This document shows positions 1 through 8,672 of a stretch of DNA of 64,000 bases, piece by piece. Source of the stretch: Vibrio splendidus. GTDB taxonomy: Bacteria > Pseudomonadota > Gammaproteobacteria > Enterobacterales > Vibrionaceae. The stretch lies in assembly GCF_024347615.1 (NCBI RefSeq), contig NZ_AP025508.1, positions 1,178,001 to 1,242,000 on the forward strand, given 5' to 3'. The position numbers and the translations under genes were made by a program. The notes under the pieces are model-generated. The model was not told the DNA's origin. It did not search any database and was given only the letters and a program-made list of their open reading frames with translations. Position 1 is the stretch's first letter; each line of letters opens with the position of its first letter.

Positions 1-1783
1 CGTAGTGACCTGATGCGCCTATCTGAATGTTCTCATGCACCCAGTAAGAGGCCATCGCTTCTAAACCATAGACACGCTTTTTATCGTCGATTTCTTCGAT
101 AAGCAGTGTGTTCTTGTCGTATTTAACTGATTTATCAGATTGTGAATAGTACGCCGCGGTTTGCAGGTTAAAATCACCATTATCAAGGCGGTAACCTAAC
201 TCAAAGCTGTTGGTTTTGATGCCAGACATTTTCGAGTCATTAACGTTGATGCTGTCGTTAAGTTTCCAGTGATCGCCAACTAGGGTGTAGTCGCCTTGTC
301 CGTAGTATTTCGCTGGGTCAGCAAGATCAAAACCTTGTGAGAAGTTTGCCCATACTTGAGATTCGTTGGTGAGGTGGTAGATCGTACCGAGATTAAATAG
401 ACCAACGCTGTAATCGGTTTCACCGCCAGGTACTGCGTCGGCTGTAGTGCCGTTGCCAGCTGCAATTTTCTTCTGTTGGCTGTAGCCAACAAAATCATCA
501 ATCTTGTTAGACATGTATTGGTAGCGGAATCCACCTTCTACCGTCCAGTCATTCGTGATCGCATAATCAGATTGAACAAAGCCCGCGATAGAGCTGACTT
601 TAACCCCAGCGTAACGGCCGACTTTCGCGTAAGTTTTGTTGATCAAGTTACCTGAATTGTTCGCAATCGTCGGATCGTAAAGCGCTTGGTTGCTGTCTAG
701 TTGGTCTTGATACGCATCGATACCATAGACAACATTGAATTTATTGAAGCTCTTAGCCAGTGCTGTTTTTAATGCAATAACATCGGTAATTTGCTGACCA
801 GAAGATTGGAAATAAGGTGTGTAAGTTTGGTCTTCTTTACGGTACGAAGCTTCAGCAATCAACTGATGGCCAAGGAACTGATCATCGACGTAAGAGGCGC
901 TAAGCATAATACGTTCGGTGCCATGTTCACGGTCAGAATCAAAGCCTTTACGTACGTCAACAAAGTCGCGGCCGACAATGTACAGGCCGTAAGGTGAGTC
1001 TTGTTGGCTATCGTAATATTGTGCAAGGAAGTTGAGTTTCTTCGTGTCAGAGAGGTTCACGCCTACCGTCGTTAGGAAGTCGACCGTCTTATTGAACTGT
1101 AGTGAGCCTTGAGAAATATCAGGGGTAACGATGTCGCCATTAGCATCGAAAAAGCCTTGTGTTTCGGTGTAAACCACAGAGGTGCGCGCTTGAACTTTGT
1201 CGTTACCGCCAGAGATAGATTGACCGACTTTGTAATCGAAATCTTCTCCAGAATTAAAGCCAGTTGAGCCTCCAACAAAGGATTCAAACTCTAACTCTTC
1301 ACCTTGCGCTTTTTTGGTAATGATGTTGATCACACCGCCTGAAGCTCCTGCACCATAAATTGAAGTTGCACCAGACAGTACTTCGATTCGTTCAATGTTA
1401 AATGGGTCGATGGAGTCTAAGTGACGGCTTATTGGACGAGATGATTGCAGTGATACGCCATCAATCATAACGAGCATCTTACGGCCACGCAGATTCTGAC
1501 CATAGTTAGTACGAGCACCGCTGCTTACATCTAGAGAGGGAATGCTTGCCGATAGAATCTCGCCTAGTGATTTACCACCACGATATTCCTGTTCAATTTT
1601 ATCGGAGTCGATGTACCAAACTGTACCCGGAATGTCACTGATCGCTTTAGGAGTACGACTAGAGACAACCACCATTTTGTCTTCGGTTGTGTATTCTTGT
1701 GCTTGGGCTGTAAACACTGTACTGGCAGCGACAATCGCTAGTGCAACAGTGGAAAGCTTGAAACTTCCTTTTTCGGTTTTCAT
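1..1783 (-). CDS. iutA: TonB-dependent ferric aerobactin-type receptor, 3' end beyond window
   Basis: This is an outer-membrane TonB-dependent siderophore receptor read leftward and cut by the window edge, leaving about 594 codons. The start at 1783 gives a signal peptide (MKTEKGSFKLSTVALAIVAA...AQA), then a TonB-box-like DKMVVVSSR, then the plug domain with LRGRKMLVMIDGV and IERIEVLSGATSIYGAGASGG. The rest is beta-barrel with repeated aromatic strands. Plug and barrel resemble the IutA group, and the neighbouring GntR regulator and hydroxamate-type ABC importer match Vibrio iutA/vatCDB loci. A Fur-box-like sequence lies upstream at 2064-2078. The receptor class is certain; aerobactin as ligand is inferred from family and context. 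Confidence 0.82.
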   Translation of the reverse strand, partial: MKTEKGSFKLSTVALAIVAASTVFTAQAQEYTTEDKMVVVSSRTPKAISDIPGTVWYIDSDKIEQEYRGGKSLGEILSASIPSLDVSSGARTNYGQNLRGRKMLVMIDGVSLQSSRPISRHLDSIDPFNIERIEVLSGATSIYGAGASGGVINIITKKAQGEELEFESFVGGSTGFNSGEDFDYKVGQSISGGNDKVQARTSVVYTETQGFFDANGDIVTPDISQGSLQFNKTVDFLTTVGVNLSDTKKLNFLAQYYDSQQDSPYGLYIVGRDFVDVRKGFDSDREHGTERIMLSASYVDDQFLGHQLIAEASYRKEDQTYTPYFQSSGQQITDVIALKTALAKSFNKFNVVYGIDAYQDQLDSNQALYDPTIANNSGNLINKTYAKVGRYAGVKVSSIAGFVQSDYAITNDWTVEGGFRYQYMSNKIDDFVGYSQQKKIAAGNGTTADAVPGGETDYSVGLFNLGTIYHLTNESQVWANFSQGFDLADPAKYYGQGDYTLVGDHWKLNDSINVNDSKMSGIKTNSFELGYRLDNGDFNLQTAAYYSQSDKSVKYDKNTLLIEEIDDKKRVYGLEAMASYWVHENIQIGASGHY

Positions 1784-2063
1784 TTTGTTCTCAATCTTGA
1801 TCAATAAAAGGCTGCACAAAGACTCATATCTGTGCGGTGACTTTGTTGTTTTTATAAGTAATTAAGCGTTCATCTTTACTGGTCAGTAATAAATGAAGCC
1901 TCTTAAATTAGAAAAGAGGTGAACGGTGGTCATTACTTATGACCTTAAACATACTCATCTCGATATCTTCCAAGCTTGTATACGTTCACGTTCATGTCAC
2001 TTAAACGACAATTAATTCAAAACAAAAGTACGAAGCATTATCGTTAAGCTTATCAATTCTAAA

Positions 2064-2078
2064 TAAGAATCATTATTA
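2064..2078 (-). promoter_or_regulatory. Fur-box-like site upstream of iutA
   Basis: TAAGAATCATTATTA matches 12 of 15 positions of the 7-1-7 Fur consensus TGATAATCATTATCA. It lies about 280 bp before the receptor start in an AT-rich intergenic region, so iron-dependent repression is likely. No reporter or footprint evidence is available from sequence alone. Confidence 0.6.
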
Positions 2079-2304
2079 TTGTGTTTTTGTTGCGAAAATA
2101 CAATATGAAAGTGCAATTTTCTTTTATAGATTTGGAGTCAGTGGTTGGGCGACGTTGTTAGCCGTAGAAGAAAAGTAGGGTTAGAGCCTTGTGCTGTATG
2201 TGTTGAAGTGGGCGCTAAGCCTATAATTTAACGGGTGCTAATCGTAAGTGTTATCGTGAGAGTCAGGAAGAAAACGATGTTTGTAACGATAGAGGGACAC
2301 GATA

Positions 2305-2329
2305 AAGGGCAGCCATGATTTGACTGCCC
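2305..2329 (-). terminator. Probable terminator of the GntR gene
   Basis: GGGCAG at 2307-2312 pairs with CTGCCC at 2324-2329. Read on the minus strand the stem is followed by TTTATC, just past the GntR stop at 2336. The T-run is short, so strength is uncertain. Confidence 0.5.
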
Positions 2330-2335
2330 AAGTGA

Positions 2336-3292
2336 TTAACTGTTTTTTGCCATGATACTGTTGATTAAGCTTTCTCGCTGTTCCATAGAGACATTCATTA
2401 CGTCGTTGTAGGTGCGTTTCATGACGCGAATATCATTTTCCAGTAGCTGAGCTAGCTTTGCTGATGCTACGTGGTTGTTACCTTCAAGTACTAATTCAAT
2501 GATCTCTAGGCGTCGCTGACACGATTTAATGACTGATGATTGGATGTGCATCGAAACCAGGTCAGTCGCTTTACGAAGGCGATTATGTTGCTGCATGGTG
2601 CTCAATAAGAAGCGATTTCCTGAACATGCGGCAAGCTGCTCGTGAAACTCGGCACTGAGGCTAAAGAGTTGGCTGGCGTTAACAGATTCTGGGTTCGTAA
2701 TGGCTTGCACATGGCGCTCTTGGCAGCCTTCCAGATCGGAACCATCAAGTATCCATGTTGGTTCGAGTAGGCCTGCTGGCTCGAAAATGAGTCGACATCG
2801 ATAGCTTTCAGTGTGCCTTTCTAATGTATTTAAAACACCATCAAGCTGCCATTTGTATCCTGGGCTACGGCGAAAAATACCATCGTTTTCTAGCAGGCGC
2901 AGTACGCTTTGCATCTCACCACGGTTGGCATCATAACGTTGTTGCAGGTCTTTTTCGGAAAACGACTGACCTAACTCACTAAAGAATAAATCCATGAGTA
3001 CACGAAGGTATAATTGTTCTTGGCGAGGTTGTTGGTCGTTGTCTTGGCCTGAAATTTCAATATCTGCTGCATCGGTTTGCAACACCGAACCCTTGTAAGG
3101 GACTACTTTAGTGATGCCTTGCGCTGACAAGTGCTTTAACACCGCTCGAATGGGGCTTCTCGATACTTCGAATTGTTGTGCCAATGACGATTCGTTCAGG
3201 CTGCTGCCCGCTTTCGCGTTGTCGGCTTTTAGCCTCGTGATGACCTTGAATAACAAATCTTGTTGGAGCTTTGTAATTGTTGTTATGTCCAT
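2336..3292 (-). CDS. GntR-family regulator with FCD-like effector domain (IutR-like)
   Basis: The 318-residue protein has an N-terminal GntR winged helix (about residues 8-72, including SSLAQQFEVSRSPIRAVLKHL). A second winged-helix-like segment follows (about 95-150, with FSEKDLQQRYDANRGEMQSV), and then an all-helical FCD-type effector domain (about 165-300). It lies between the receptor gene and the importer operon, all on the same strand. A GntR-type repressor called IutR controls aerobactin uptake in V. vulnificus, and this gene has the matching position. Tandem 19-bp repeats lie 88-163 bp upstream and could be binding sites. Family is certain; target is inferred. Confidence 0.8.
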   Translation of the reverse strand: MDITTITKLQQDLLFKVITRLKADNAKAGSSLNESSLAQQFEVSRSPIRAVLKHLSAQGITKVVPYKGSVLQTDAADIEISGQDNDQQPRQEQLYLRVLMDLFFSELGQSFSEKDLQQRYDANRGEMQSVLRLLENDGIFRRSPGYKWQLDGVLNTLERHTESYRCRLIFEPAGLLEPTWILDGSDLEGCQERHVQAITNPESVNASQLFSLSAEFHEQLAACSGNRFLLSTMQQHNRLRKATDLVSMHIQSSVIKSCQRRLEIIELVLEGNNHVASAKLAQLLENDIRVMKRTYNDVMNVSMEQRESLINSIMAKNS

Positions 3293-3379
3293 GACGCTCA
3301 GAGTATGTGTTTTATCTTGGTTTCATGGTAAACACAAAAAGGTTTAAATACCATAAATTGTGTTTCTGTAACCAAAAGA

Positions 3380-3455
3380 CAATGCTGATAAGTTTGTTGG
3401 TAATTGAACGGTTTGTCGGTAATTGAATAGTTTTTTGGTTATTGATAAGTCTGTT
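3380..3455. repeat. Four degenerate 19-bp tandem repeats upstream of the GntR gene
   Basis: Units at 3380-3398, 3399-3417, 3418-3436 and 3437-3455 share patterns such as GGTAATTGA and GATAAGT(T/C)TGTT with a constant 19-bp period. They sit between the end of the permease gene and the GntR start. They could be an operator array or simply slippage products. Confidence 0.6.
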
Positions 3456-3472
3456 GGCAAGTGTGTTAATTA

Positions 3473-3492
3473 GGGGGCTAGAAGGGAGCCCC
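3473..3492 (-). terminator. Possible terminator of the vatCDB operon
   Basis: GGGGCT at 3474-3479 pairs with AGCCCC at 3487-3492 across a 7-base loop, about 60 bases past the permease stop on the minus strand. The following minus-strand sequence is TA-rich rather than a clean T-run. Confidence 0.4.
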
Positions 3493-3550
3493 GCTTAAAG
3501 CCTTGACTTCAAACGGGGGAGCTGCGGGTAAAGTGACTTATAAATTGCGC

Positions 3551-5548
3551 CTATTTTCTCATTAGATAGAGGAAGTAACCGCCACCAAGCAGAGAGGCTA
3601 ATAACCCCGCAGGGAATTGCCATGGGAACCATAATGTTCGGCCAATCCAGTCGGCAGCAACCATGATAATAGCGCCTAATAATGCTGCAGTGAGCATTTG
3701 AGGAATCGCGCGATATTGATGAAGCGAACGCGCCATGTGTGGCGCCAATAATCCAATGAAACTCAATGGCCCAATTACGATGGTGCACAGAGTTGTTAGT
3801 GCCGCGACTAGCAAAAGCAAAGCCAATCGAACAGCGGTTGTGTTCATACCTAGGCTGCTTGTGGTGACGTCACCTAAGTTAATCAGCTCAATCCAGCGAT
3901 TCAAAGACAGCGCCACTGCACTTACGATGGCAACACCAACGGCGAGCAAAATAACATCTTGATTAGCGACTAAATAAGTCGAGCCTGAAAGCCAAGTGAG
4001 GAGCGCGGTTGCATTCTCATTGCCCGAGCTCATTGTGATGCGCAGTAGAGCGTCGAGCCCCGCACTTAGCGCGATGCCCGTTAACAAGGTTTGCGTTGGG
4101 GCGAAATTGTGTTTTCTACCCATCAACCAAACCAATGCCGTCACCGACGTCGCGCCGAGTGTACCAAGCAGCATTTGCTCTTCTCGGCTGACAGCTGTGC
4201 CAAATAGTGTGCCGAGCACTAACGCCAGAGCAGCCCCTGAGCTGATCCCCAATACTTCGGGGCTCGCCATCGGGTTGTTTGAGATACGTTGAATAATTGT
4301 GCCCGCAAACGCAAGCCCGATACCGGCTAATAACGCAACCAACACGCGAGGTATACGCAGATCGAATAGCGATGGGTTGAGTTCAACATTCCAACCGAAC
4401 TGGTTTTTACCTACTGTAAGGGCAAGAACACACATTACCATCAACAGCACTGACATCACGGTCAGTACTTTGCGCGTATCGGCGAATTTGTAGTGCTCAA
4501 TGGTTTCACTGCGATTTTTGAGGTCGGACTGCAGCTTAGTTCGCTGCAGTAACCACAATAAGAAGGGAGCACCAAGCAGCGCCGTCATTGCGCCAGTAGG
4601 GAGCAGTTCGCCACCAAAGCCGGAGAATGGCTGAATCACTAAGTCCACAATTAATAGAATGAAGCTACCCACCAACCCACTGACTAGAATCTGTTTCGCC
4701 AGTGCTCTTACACCGAGAAGCCTAGCGATAGCAGGAGCCACAATGCCAACGAATCCGATTAAGCCCACTTCACTGACCACGGCTGCGGTTATAAAAATGG
4801 CCAATGATAAGCAAAGCAATTTGATTTGTTTGATGTTGACACCAAGTGATGTCGCAACATTGTCACCGAATTGCAGCGCTGATAGTGGGCGTTGTAAAAC
4901 CAGCAATAACAAAGTCGGTATAGAGACTAGCGGAAGTAAGATCTGCACGCTCGACCAGTCATTCTGATTCAGTACACCGGCGCCCCAAACAAAAATACTG
5001 GTAAGTCGTTGTTCATGCAACATGAGCAACATGGTGTTGAGTGAGCCTAAAAACAGGCTGACAACCATACCGGCTAACACCATGTGTAATGGCGAAAAGC
5101 CTCGTGCAGAACTTAAGGTAAAGACTAGGCCTGTTGCAAGGCAGCCCCCAATGAAAGCGGGAATAAACCCCGGGATCGCCAGGTTGGCAGGTATTAAAAG
5201 GATTCCCAACACCATGCCGAGTTCTGCGCCCGCAGCAACACCCAATGTGGTAGGTGAGGCGATGGGGTTACGCAGTACAAATTGCATCACACACCCAGCG
5301 ACGGCCAGTGCGAAACCACAAATCAGTGCGACAGCGAGCCGAGGTAAATAGGTTAGGTGGGTAATCAGATGCTGATAGTTTGAAGAATCAAAGTGAAACA
5401 GCGTATCCCAAATCAAGCCAACCCCTTGAGAGTAAGGAGCGGTAATTTGCAGTAGCGAGCTGATCAATAAAATAGCAGCGATAGATAGCACAGCTGCCTT
5501 GATATTCAATCGTCCTGTGACGGTTTTTTCGAGCTTGATGGTAGCCAT
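3551..5548 (-). CDS. vatB: Iron-siderophore ABC transporter permease, fused double domain (FhuB-like)
   Basis: At 665 residues this is twice the usual FecCD/BtuC permease length and consists of two homologous halves (about 20-335 and 350-660), as in FhuB, with about 20 membrane segments in total. Each half carries a copy of the coupling-helix region, for example GLIGFVGIVAPAIARLLG in the first and PLSFIGLLAPHMARSLHQ in the second. It moves ferric siderophore across the inner membrane. Its start overlaps the stop of the binding-protein gene by one base, so the two are translationally coupled. The hydroxamate (aerobactin/ferrichrome) class is inferred from the fused architecture and neighbours. 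Confidence 0.88.
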   Translation of the reverse strand: MATIKLEKTVTGRLNIKAAVLSIAAILLISSLLQITAPYSQGVGLIWDTLFHFDSSNYQHLITHLTYLPRLAVALICGFALAVAGCVMQFVLRNPIASPTTLGVAAGAELGMVLGILLIPANLAIPGFIPAFIGGCLATGLVFTLSSARGFSPLHMVLAGMVVSLFLGSLNTMLLMLHEQRLTSIFVWGAGVLNQNDWSSVQILLPLVSIPTLLLLVLQRPLSALQFGDNVATSLGVNIKQIKLLCLSLAIFITAAVVSEVGLIGFVGIVAPAIARLLGVRALAKQILVSGLVGSFILLIVDLVIQPFSGFGGELLPTGAMTALLGAPFLLWLLQRTKLQSDLKNRSETIEHYKFADTRKVLTVMSVLLMVMCVLALTVGKNQFGWNVELNPSLFDLRIPRVLVALLAGIGLAFAGTIIQRISNNPMASPEVLGISSGAALALVLGTLFGTAVSREEQMLLGTLGATSVTALVWLMGRKHNFAPTQTLLTGIALSAGLDALLRITMSSGNENATALLTWLSGSTYLVANQDVILLAVGVAIVSAVALSLNRWIELINLGDVTTSSLGMNTTAVRLALLLLVAALTTLCTIVIGPLSFIGLLAPHMARSLHQYRAIPQMLTAALLGAIIMVAADWIGRTLWFPWQFPAGLLASLLGGGYFLYLMRK

Positions 5549-6459
5549 TATTTTTGGGTAAGCAGTTCTGTAATGTTGTCACTAAACCTTTGAGCTGCGA
5601 TTAGCCCACCGAAGGTCCAGATAGTAGGAAGTTCGTAAACGGAGTCTGTGCGCGTAAACGCCATTGCTTGCCAAAGAGGAGATTGAGTCAGTTGCTTACG
5701 CTCTTCTTCCGTCAGTGGGCCAAAGATCATCACATTCGCCTGTTGGTGTTCCGCGAGCCTTTCAGTACCTGTGGTGCTAAAACCCCAGAGGTTGGTCTGC
5801 TCTTGCCAATCGTTTTTCAGACCCATGCTGCTGATGGTGGCTTGTGCTAATGAACCTTGGCTATGAATGCGTAACGTTTTGTCGTTGATAAAGCGCGCAA
5901 AGATCAGCGGTTTGTCTGAGTTGCCAGCGGCACGGACTTTTTCACCGTTATCGCTTAATCTGTTGCTTGTCTCATCAATCACTTGTTGGGCGCGTTGTTC
6001 TTTGTCGAACAGCTTGCCCAAAGATAAAGTGATGTTTGTTGCTGATTCAAGCGGCTGCTTTTTTTTACTGTAGATACTGAAAACCAATACCGGTGCGATT
6101 TTATTCAGTTGATGGTATGCCGCCGCCATATGTTCACTGATTAAAATGACATCGGGTTTTAGCTCCGTCAGCAGTTCTAGGTTTGGTTCGCGTCGAGACC
6201 CAACATCGGTCACGTTTGAATTCAGTTCGGGTTTCACTACCCACTGTTGATAACCTTGTGCGTCTGCGACACCTTGTAACTCAACGCCTAGGCTCAATAC
6301 GGTTTCGGTGAGTGCCCAATCTAAAGCCACCACTTTTTTAGGTGTTGCATCGAAAGAGGCACTGCCCATTTCATGTTTGATTTCTAGTGCGTGAGCGTTC
6401 TCTATAGCAATGGCATTGAAAGCTAATACCGTGAACAGCATGGTGATGAACTTTTTCAC
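5548..6459 (-). CDS. vatD: Periplasmic iron-siderophore binding protein
   Basis: This 303-residue class III periplasmic binding protein of the FhuD type has an N-terminal signal peptide (MKKFITMLFTVLAFNAIAIENAHA). It also shows the family hallmark KKVVALDWALTETVLSLGV followed by ELLTELKPDVILI. It delivers ferric siderophore from the periplasm to the fused permease. It lies 17 bases after the ATPase gene and overlaps the permease gene by one base, so the three form one operon. VatD of V. vulnificus, a ferric aerobactin binding protein, is the closest named homologue I can suggest. Confidence 0.85.
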   Translation of the reverse strand: MKKFITMLFTVLAFNAIAIENAHALEIKHEMGSASFDATPKKVVALDWALTETVLSLGVELQGVADAQGYQQWVVKPELNSNVTDVGSRREPNLELLTELKPDVILISEHMAAAYHQLNKIAPVLVFSIYSKKKQPLESATNITLSLGKLFDKEQRAQQVIDETSNRLSDNGEKVRAAGNSDKPLIFARFINDKTLRIHSQGSLAQATISSMGLKNDWQEQTNLWGFSTTGTERLAEHQQANVMIFGPLTEEERKQLTQSPLWQAMAFTRTDSVYELPTIWTFGGLIAAQRFSDNITELLTQK

Positions 6460-6476
6460 AACAGGTACCTTTTTAT

Positions 6477-7244
6477 TTAAGGGATGTAGCTGATAGGTTG
6501 CCCTGTCTCAGGGTGCTTAAAGAGCGCAAGTTCCATTCCGTAGATTTGCATCAGTGTTTCTGGTGTCATCAAATCTTTAGGCGAACCGGAGGCAATCACT
6601 TTTCCAGAATGAAGCGCAATCAAATGGTCACTGAATTTGGCGGCCATGTTGACATCATGAAGCACCATGATCACGGTTAAGCCGAGTGACTGATTAAGCT
6701 CTCTGATTAAAGCAAGTAATTCATGTTGGTGTGCCACATCGAGTGCTGAAGTCGGTTCATCAAGCAAAATACATTGGCTTTGCTGAGCAAGTAGCATTGC
6801 GACCCAAGCTCTTTGTCTTTCTCCGCCAGAAAGCGTTGCGACAAATCGGTCAGAAAAGGCGTTAAGCCCAACCTTTTCAATCGCTTCGTCTACAATGGCG
6901 TAGTCGTCTTTGCTGTAACGTCCAAACGCGCCTTTCCATGGGTAACGGCCAAAGCAAACCAGTTCACGAACGGTCACGCCATCAGTAATTGGTGGGTGCT
7001 GCGGCAGGTAGGCGACTTGGTGTGCAAATTCAAGGTTACTGTATGAGGCGAGGGGTTGCTCATTGAAGAGAACGTCACCTTCAGTTGGCGTGTTTTGTCG
7101 ACTTAACAGTTTAATGAGTGTCGATTTGCCACATCCATTATGACCCAGCAAGGTGGTGACCTTCTTTGGTTCAAAGGTCAAAGTTGTTGGCGAAAGGATC
7201 TTCTTACCGTCGATTTCGAACGAGGCATTGGTAAGTGTGTACAT
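6477..7244 (-). CDS. vatC: Iron-siderophore ABC transporter ATP-binding protein
   Basis: This is a 255-residue FhuC-type ATPase. Walker A is GHNGCGKST (about residues 34-42), the signature is LSGGERQR (about 138-145), Walker B is CILLDEP (about 158-164), and the switch His is in VLHDVN. It powers the VatB permease and is the first gene of the vatC-vatD-vatB operon. The 152-bp gap to the divergent MFS gene holds a Fur-like site, so both are probably iron regulated. Confidence 0.88.
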   Translation of the reverse strand: MYTLTNASFEIDGKKILSPTTLTFEPKKVTTLLGHNGCGKSTLIKLLSRQNTPTEGDVLFNEQPLASYSNLEFAHQVAYLPQHPPITDGVTVRELVCFGRYPWKGAFGRYSKDDYAIVDEAIEKVGLNAFSDRFVATLSGGERQRAWVAMLLAQQSQCILLDEPTSALDVAHQHELLALIRELNQSLGLTVIMVLHDVNMAAKFSDHLIALHSGKVIASGSPKDLMTPETLMQIYGMELALFKHPETGQPISYIP

Positions 7245-7305
7245 AATGCAATATGAAGTTGAGTTATGGGCTGCTAGCCGCTAATGTAACACAGTGAAAT
7301 AAAAA

Positions 7306-7320
7306 TGATAATTATTCGCT
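7306..7320. promoter_or_regulatory. Fur-box-like site between vatC and the MFS gene
   Basis: TGATAATTATTCGCT matches 11 of 15 positions of the Fur 7-1-7 consensus. The left half is perfect. It lies 62 bp before vatC and 77 bp before the MFS gene, so a single site could control both directions. Confidence 0.5.
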
Positions 7321-7396
7321 AAATCAATCGACTTATCATTGTAGTATGCTCGTGCCCACTACGAGCTGACCAACCTTATCTAGCGCCTTCGATATT

Positions 7397-8611
7397 ATGT
7401 CTGTTATACAAAACAAAAAATTTCAACTAATGGCTATTGGCCTTGCTTCGGCTCTTATGGGGATTGGACAAAATGGTTTACTCGTTTCACTGCCTTTTTT
7501 AGTGGAACAATCTGCTTTTAGTTTGCCAACATGGTCGATTCTTATCGCGGTAGGGAGCTTACTGTTTCTGCCATCCGCTCCATTTTGGGGAAGGTACAGT
7601 GATAAGCATGGCCCTAAAAAAGTGGTTATTCAGGCATTGGTTGGAATGGCGATTAGTTTTGCTCTACTGTTTTTTTTCGCCATGTTCAGTAGCAGTAGCA
7701 GCGGCCAGACATTATTGGTTTGTTTCATCGGTTTGCTGGTAGCTAGGATCATCTATGGTTGTACGGTTTCTGGAATGGTGCCCGCGAGTCAGCATTGGGC
7801 GTTGCTTCTGTGTGGTAAAAATAACCGTCTTCAGGCCATAACTTCGGTCAGTATCGGATTGAGTGCGGGAAGATTGATTGGGCCTCTTATCTCCATTCTG
7901 GTGTTAAAACTGTCGCCTTTTGCACCGCTGATGGTGATGATTCTGTTGCCTTGTGTGGCTTTAGTTGGCGCGATGTTATTACCGGCACCGAAGATGGAAA
8001 GTGGACAAATTGAAGGTAGAGGACAATCTTCTTGGTTACCGAATAAAGCATTACTGCCTTTTTTATCTAGCGGGTTGTTGTTATGCGCGGCAGTAGCGTT
8101 ACTGCAATACAGTTTTACTCCACTTATTTATTCGGTCACCCATTGGCCTACGGATCAATTAAGTGACGCGATCGGCATTCTGCTGACCATCAGTGCAGCA
8201 TGTACATTTGCCACTCAAATCTTAGTCATCAAGAAGAGAAAACTGACGCCTTTTACTATGTACACTTGGGGATCGTTTGGCTTAGTGACGGGATTCTTGA
8301 TGTTCCTGATACCCAATGTTTGGGTGTTTGGCGTTGCGATGATGTTTGCAGCTGGTGGCGCAGCGTTGCTTGTTCCTGCTTACACTTTATTCGCAACCGA
8401 GAAGCAAAGCGACGCACCGGGCGCGGCTGCGGGCTATTTATCGATGTCTCATACCACGGGTTACGGCGTAGCATCTTTACTTGCGTTTACGTCGATACTT
8501 AGCCCTGTTTATCCTATTTACTTGTGTATAGTATTTGCCATGTTGATTCTGGCAATAACCTACTCTGTGAAAAGAAAGACAAGCGCTGATGCTGTAGAGC
8601 AACCCCAATGA
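7397..8611 (+). CDS. MFS transporter, ShiF-like siderophore exporter
   Basis: The 404-residue protein has about 12 membrane segments and the MFS loop motif between helices 2 and 3 (GRYSDKHGPKK, about residues 65-75). Length and N-terminus resemble ShiF, an MFS protein found beside aerobactin biosynthesis genes and thought to export the siderophore. It diverges from vatC, which supports a role in siderophore traffic. No iucABCD gene follows; a convergent amidohydrolase comes next. No strong ribosome binding site precedes the ATG at 7397, so the exact start is less sure. Confidence 0.72.
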   Translation: MSVIQNKKFQLMAIGLASALMGIGQNGLLVSLPFLVEQSAFSLPTWSILIAVGSLLFLPSAPFWGRYSDKHGPKKVVIQALVGMAISFALLFFFAMFSSSSSGQTLLVCFIGLLVARIIYGCTVSGMVPASQHWALLLCGKNNRLQAITSVSIGLSAGRLIGPLISILVLKLSPFAPLMVMILLPCVALVGAMLLPAPKMESGQIEGRGQSSWLPNKALLPFLSSGLLLCAAVALLQYSFTPLIYSVTHWPTDQLSDAIGILLTISAACTFATQILVIKKRKLTPFTMYTWGSFGLVTGFLMFLIPNVWVFGVAMMFAAGGAALLVPAYTLFATEKQSDAPGAAAGYLSMSHTTGYGVASLLAFTSILSPVYPIYLCIVFAMLILAITYSVKRKTSADAVEQPQ

Positions 8612-8672
8612 TGATCGTTTAAAAATGAGTGGGTTACGTACATTACTTGTCTGTTTTTAAATCCGACATGTT

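Larger units (their letters stand above)
1784..2335. other. Intergenic region between iutA and its GntR regulator
   Basis: These 552 bases hold no convincing gene. They contain the receptor's upstream region with the Fur-like site, and a hairpin near 2307-2329 that probably ends the GntR gene. An ORF on the plus strand overlapping the start of iutA is a shadow. Confidence 0.6.

Noticed and set aside
280..1287. Short frames inside the left edge region
   Set aside because: They are in other frames of the TonB-dependent receptor, which reads through on the minus strand.
8256..8474. Minus-strand frame inside the MFS gene
   Set aside because: Shadow frame of a clear membrane transporter.
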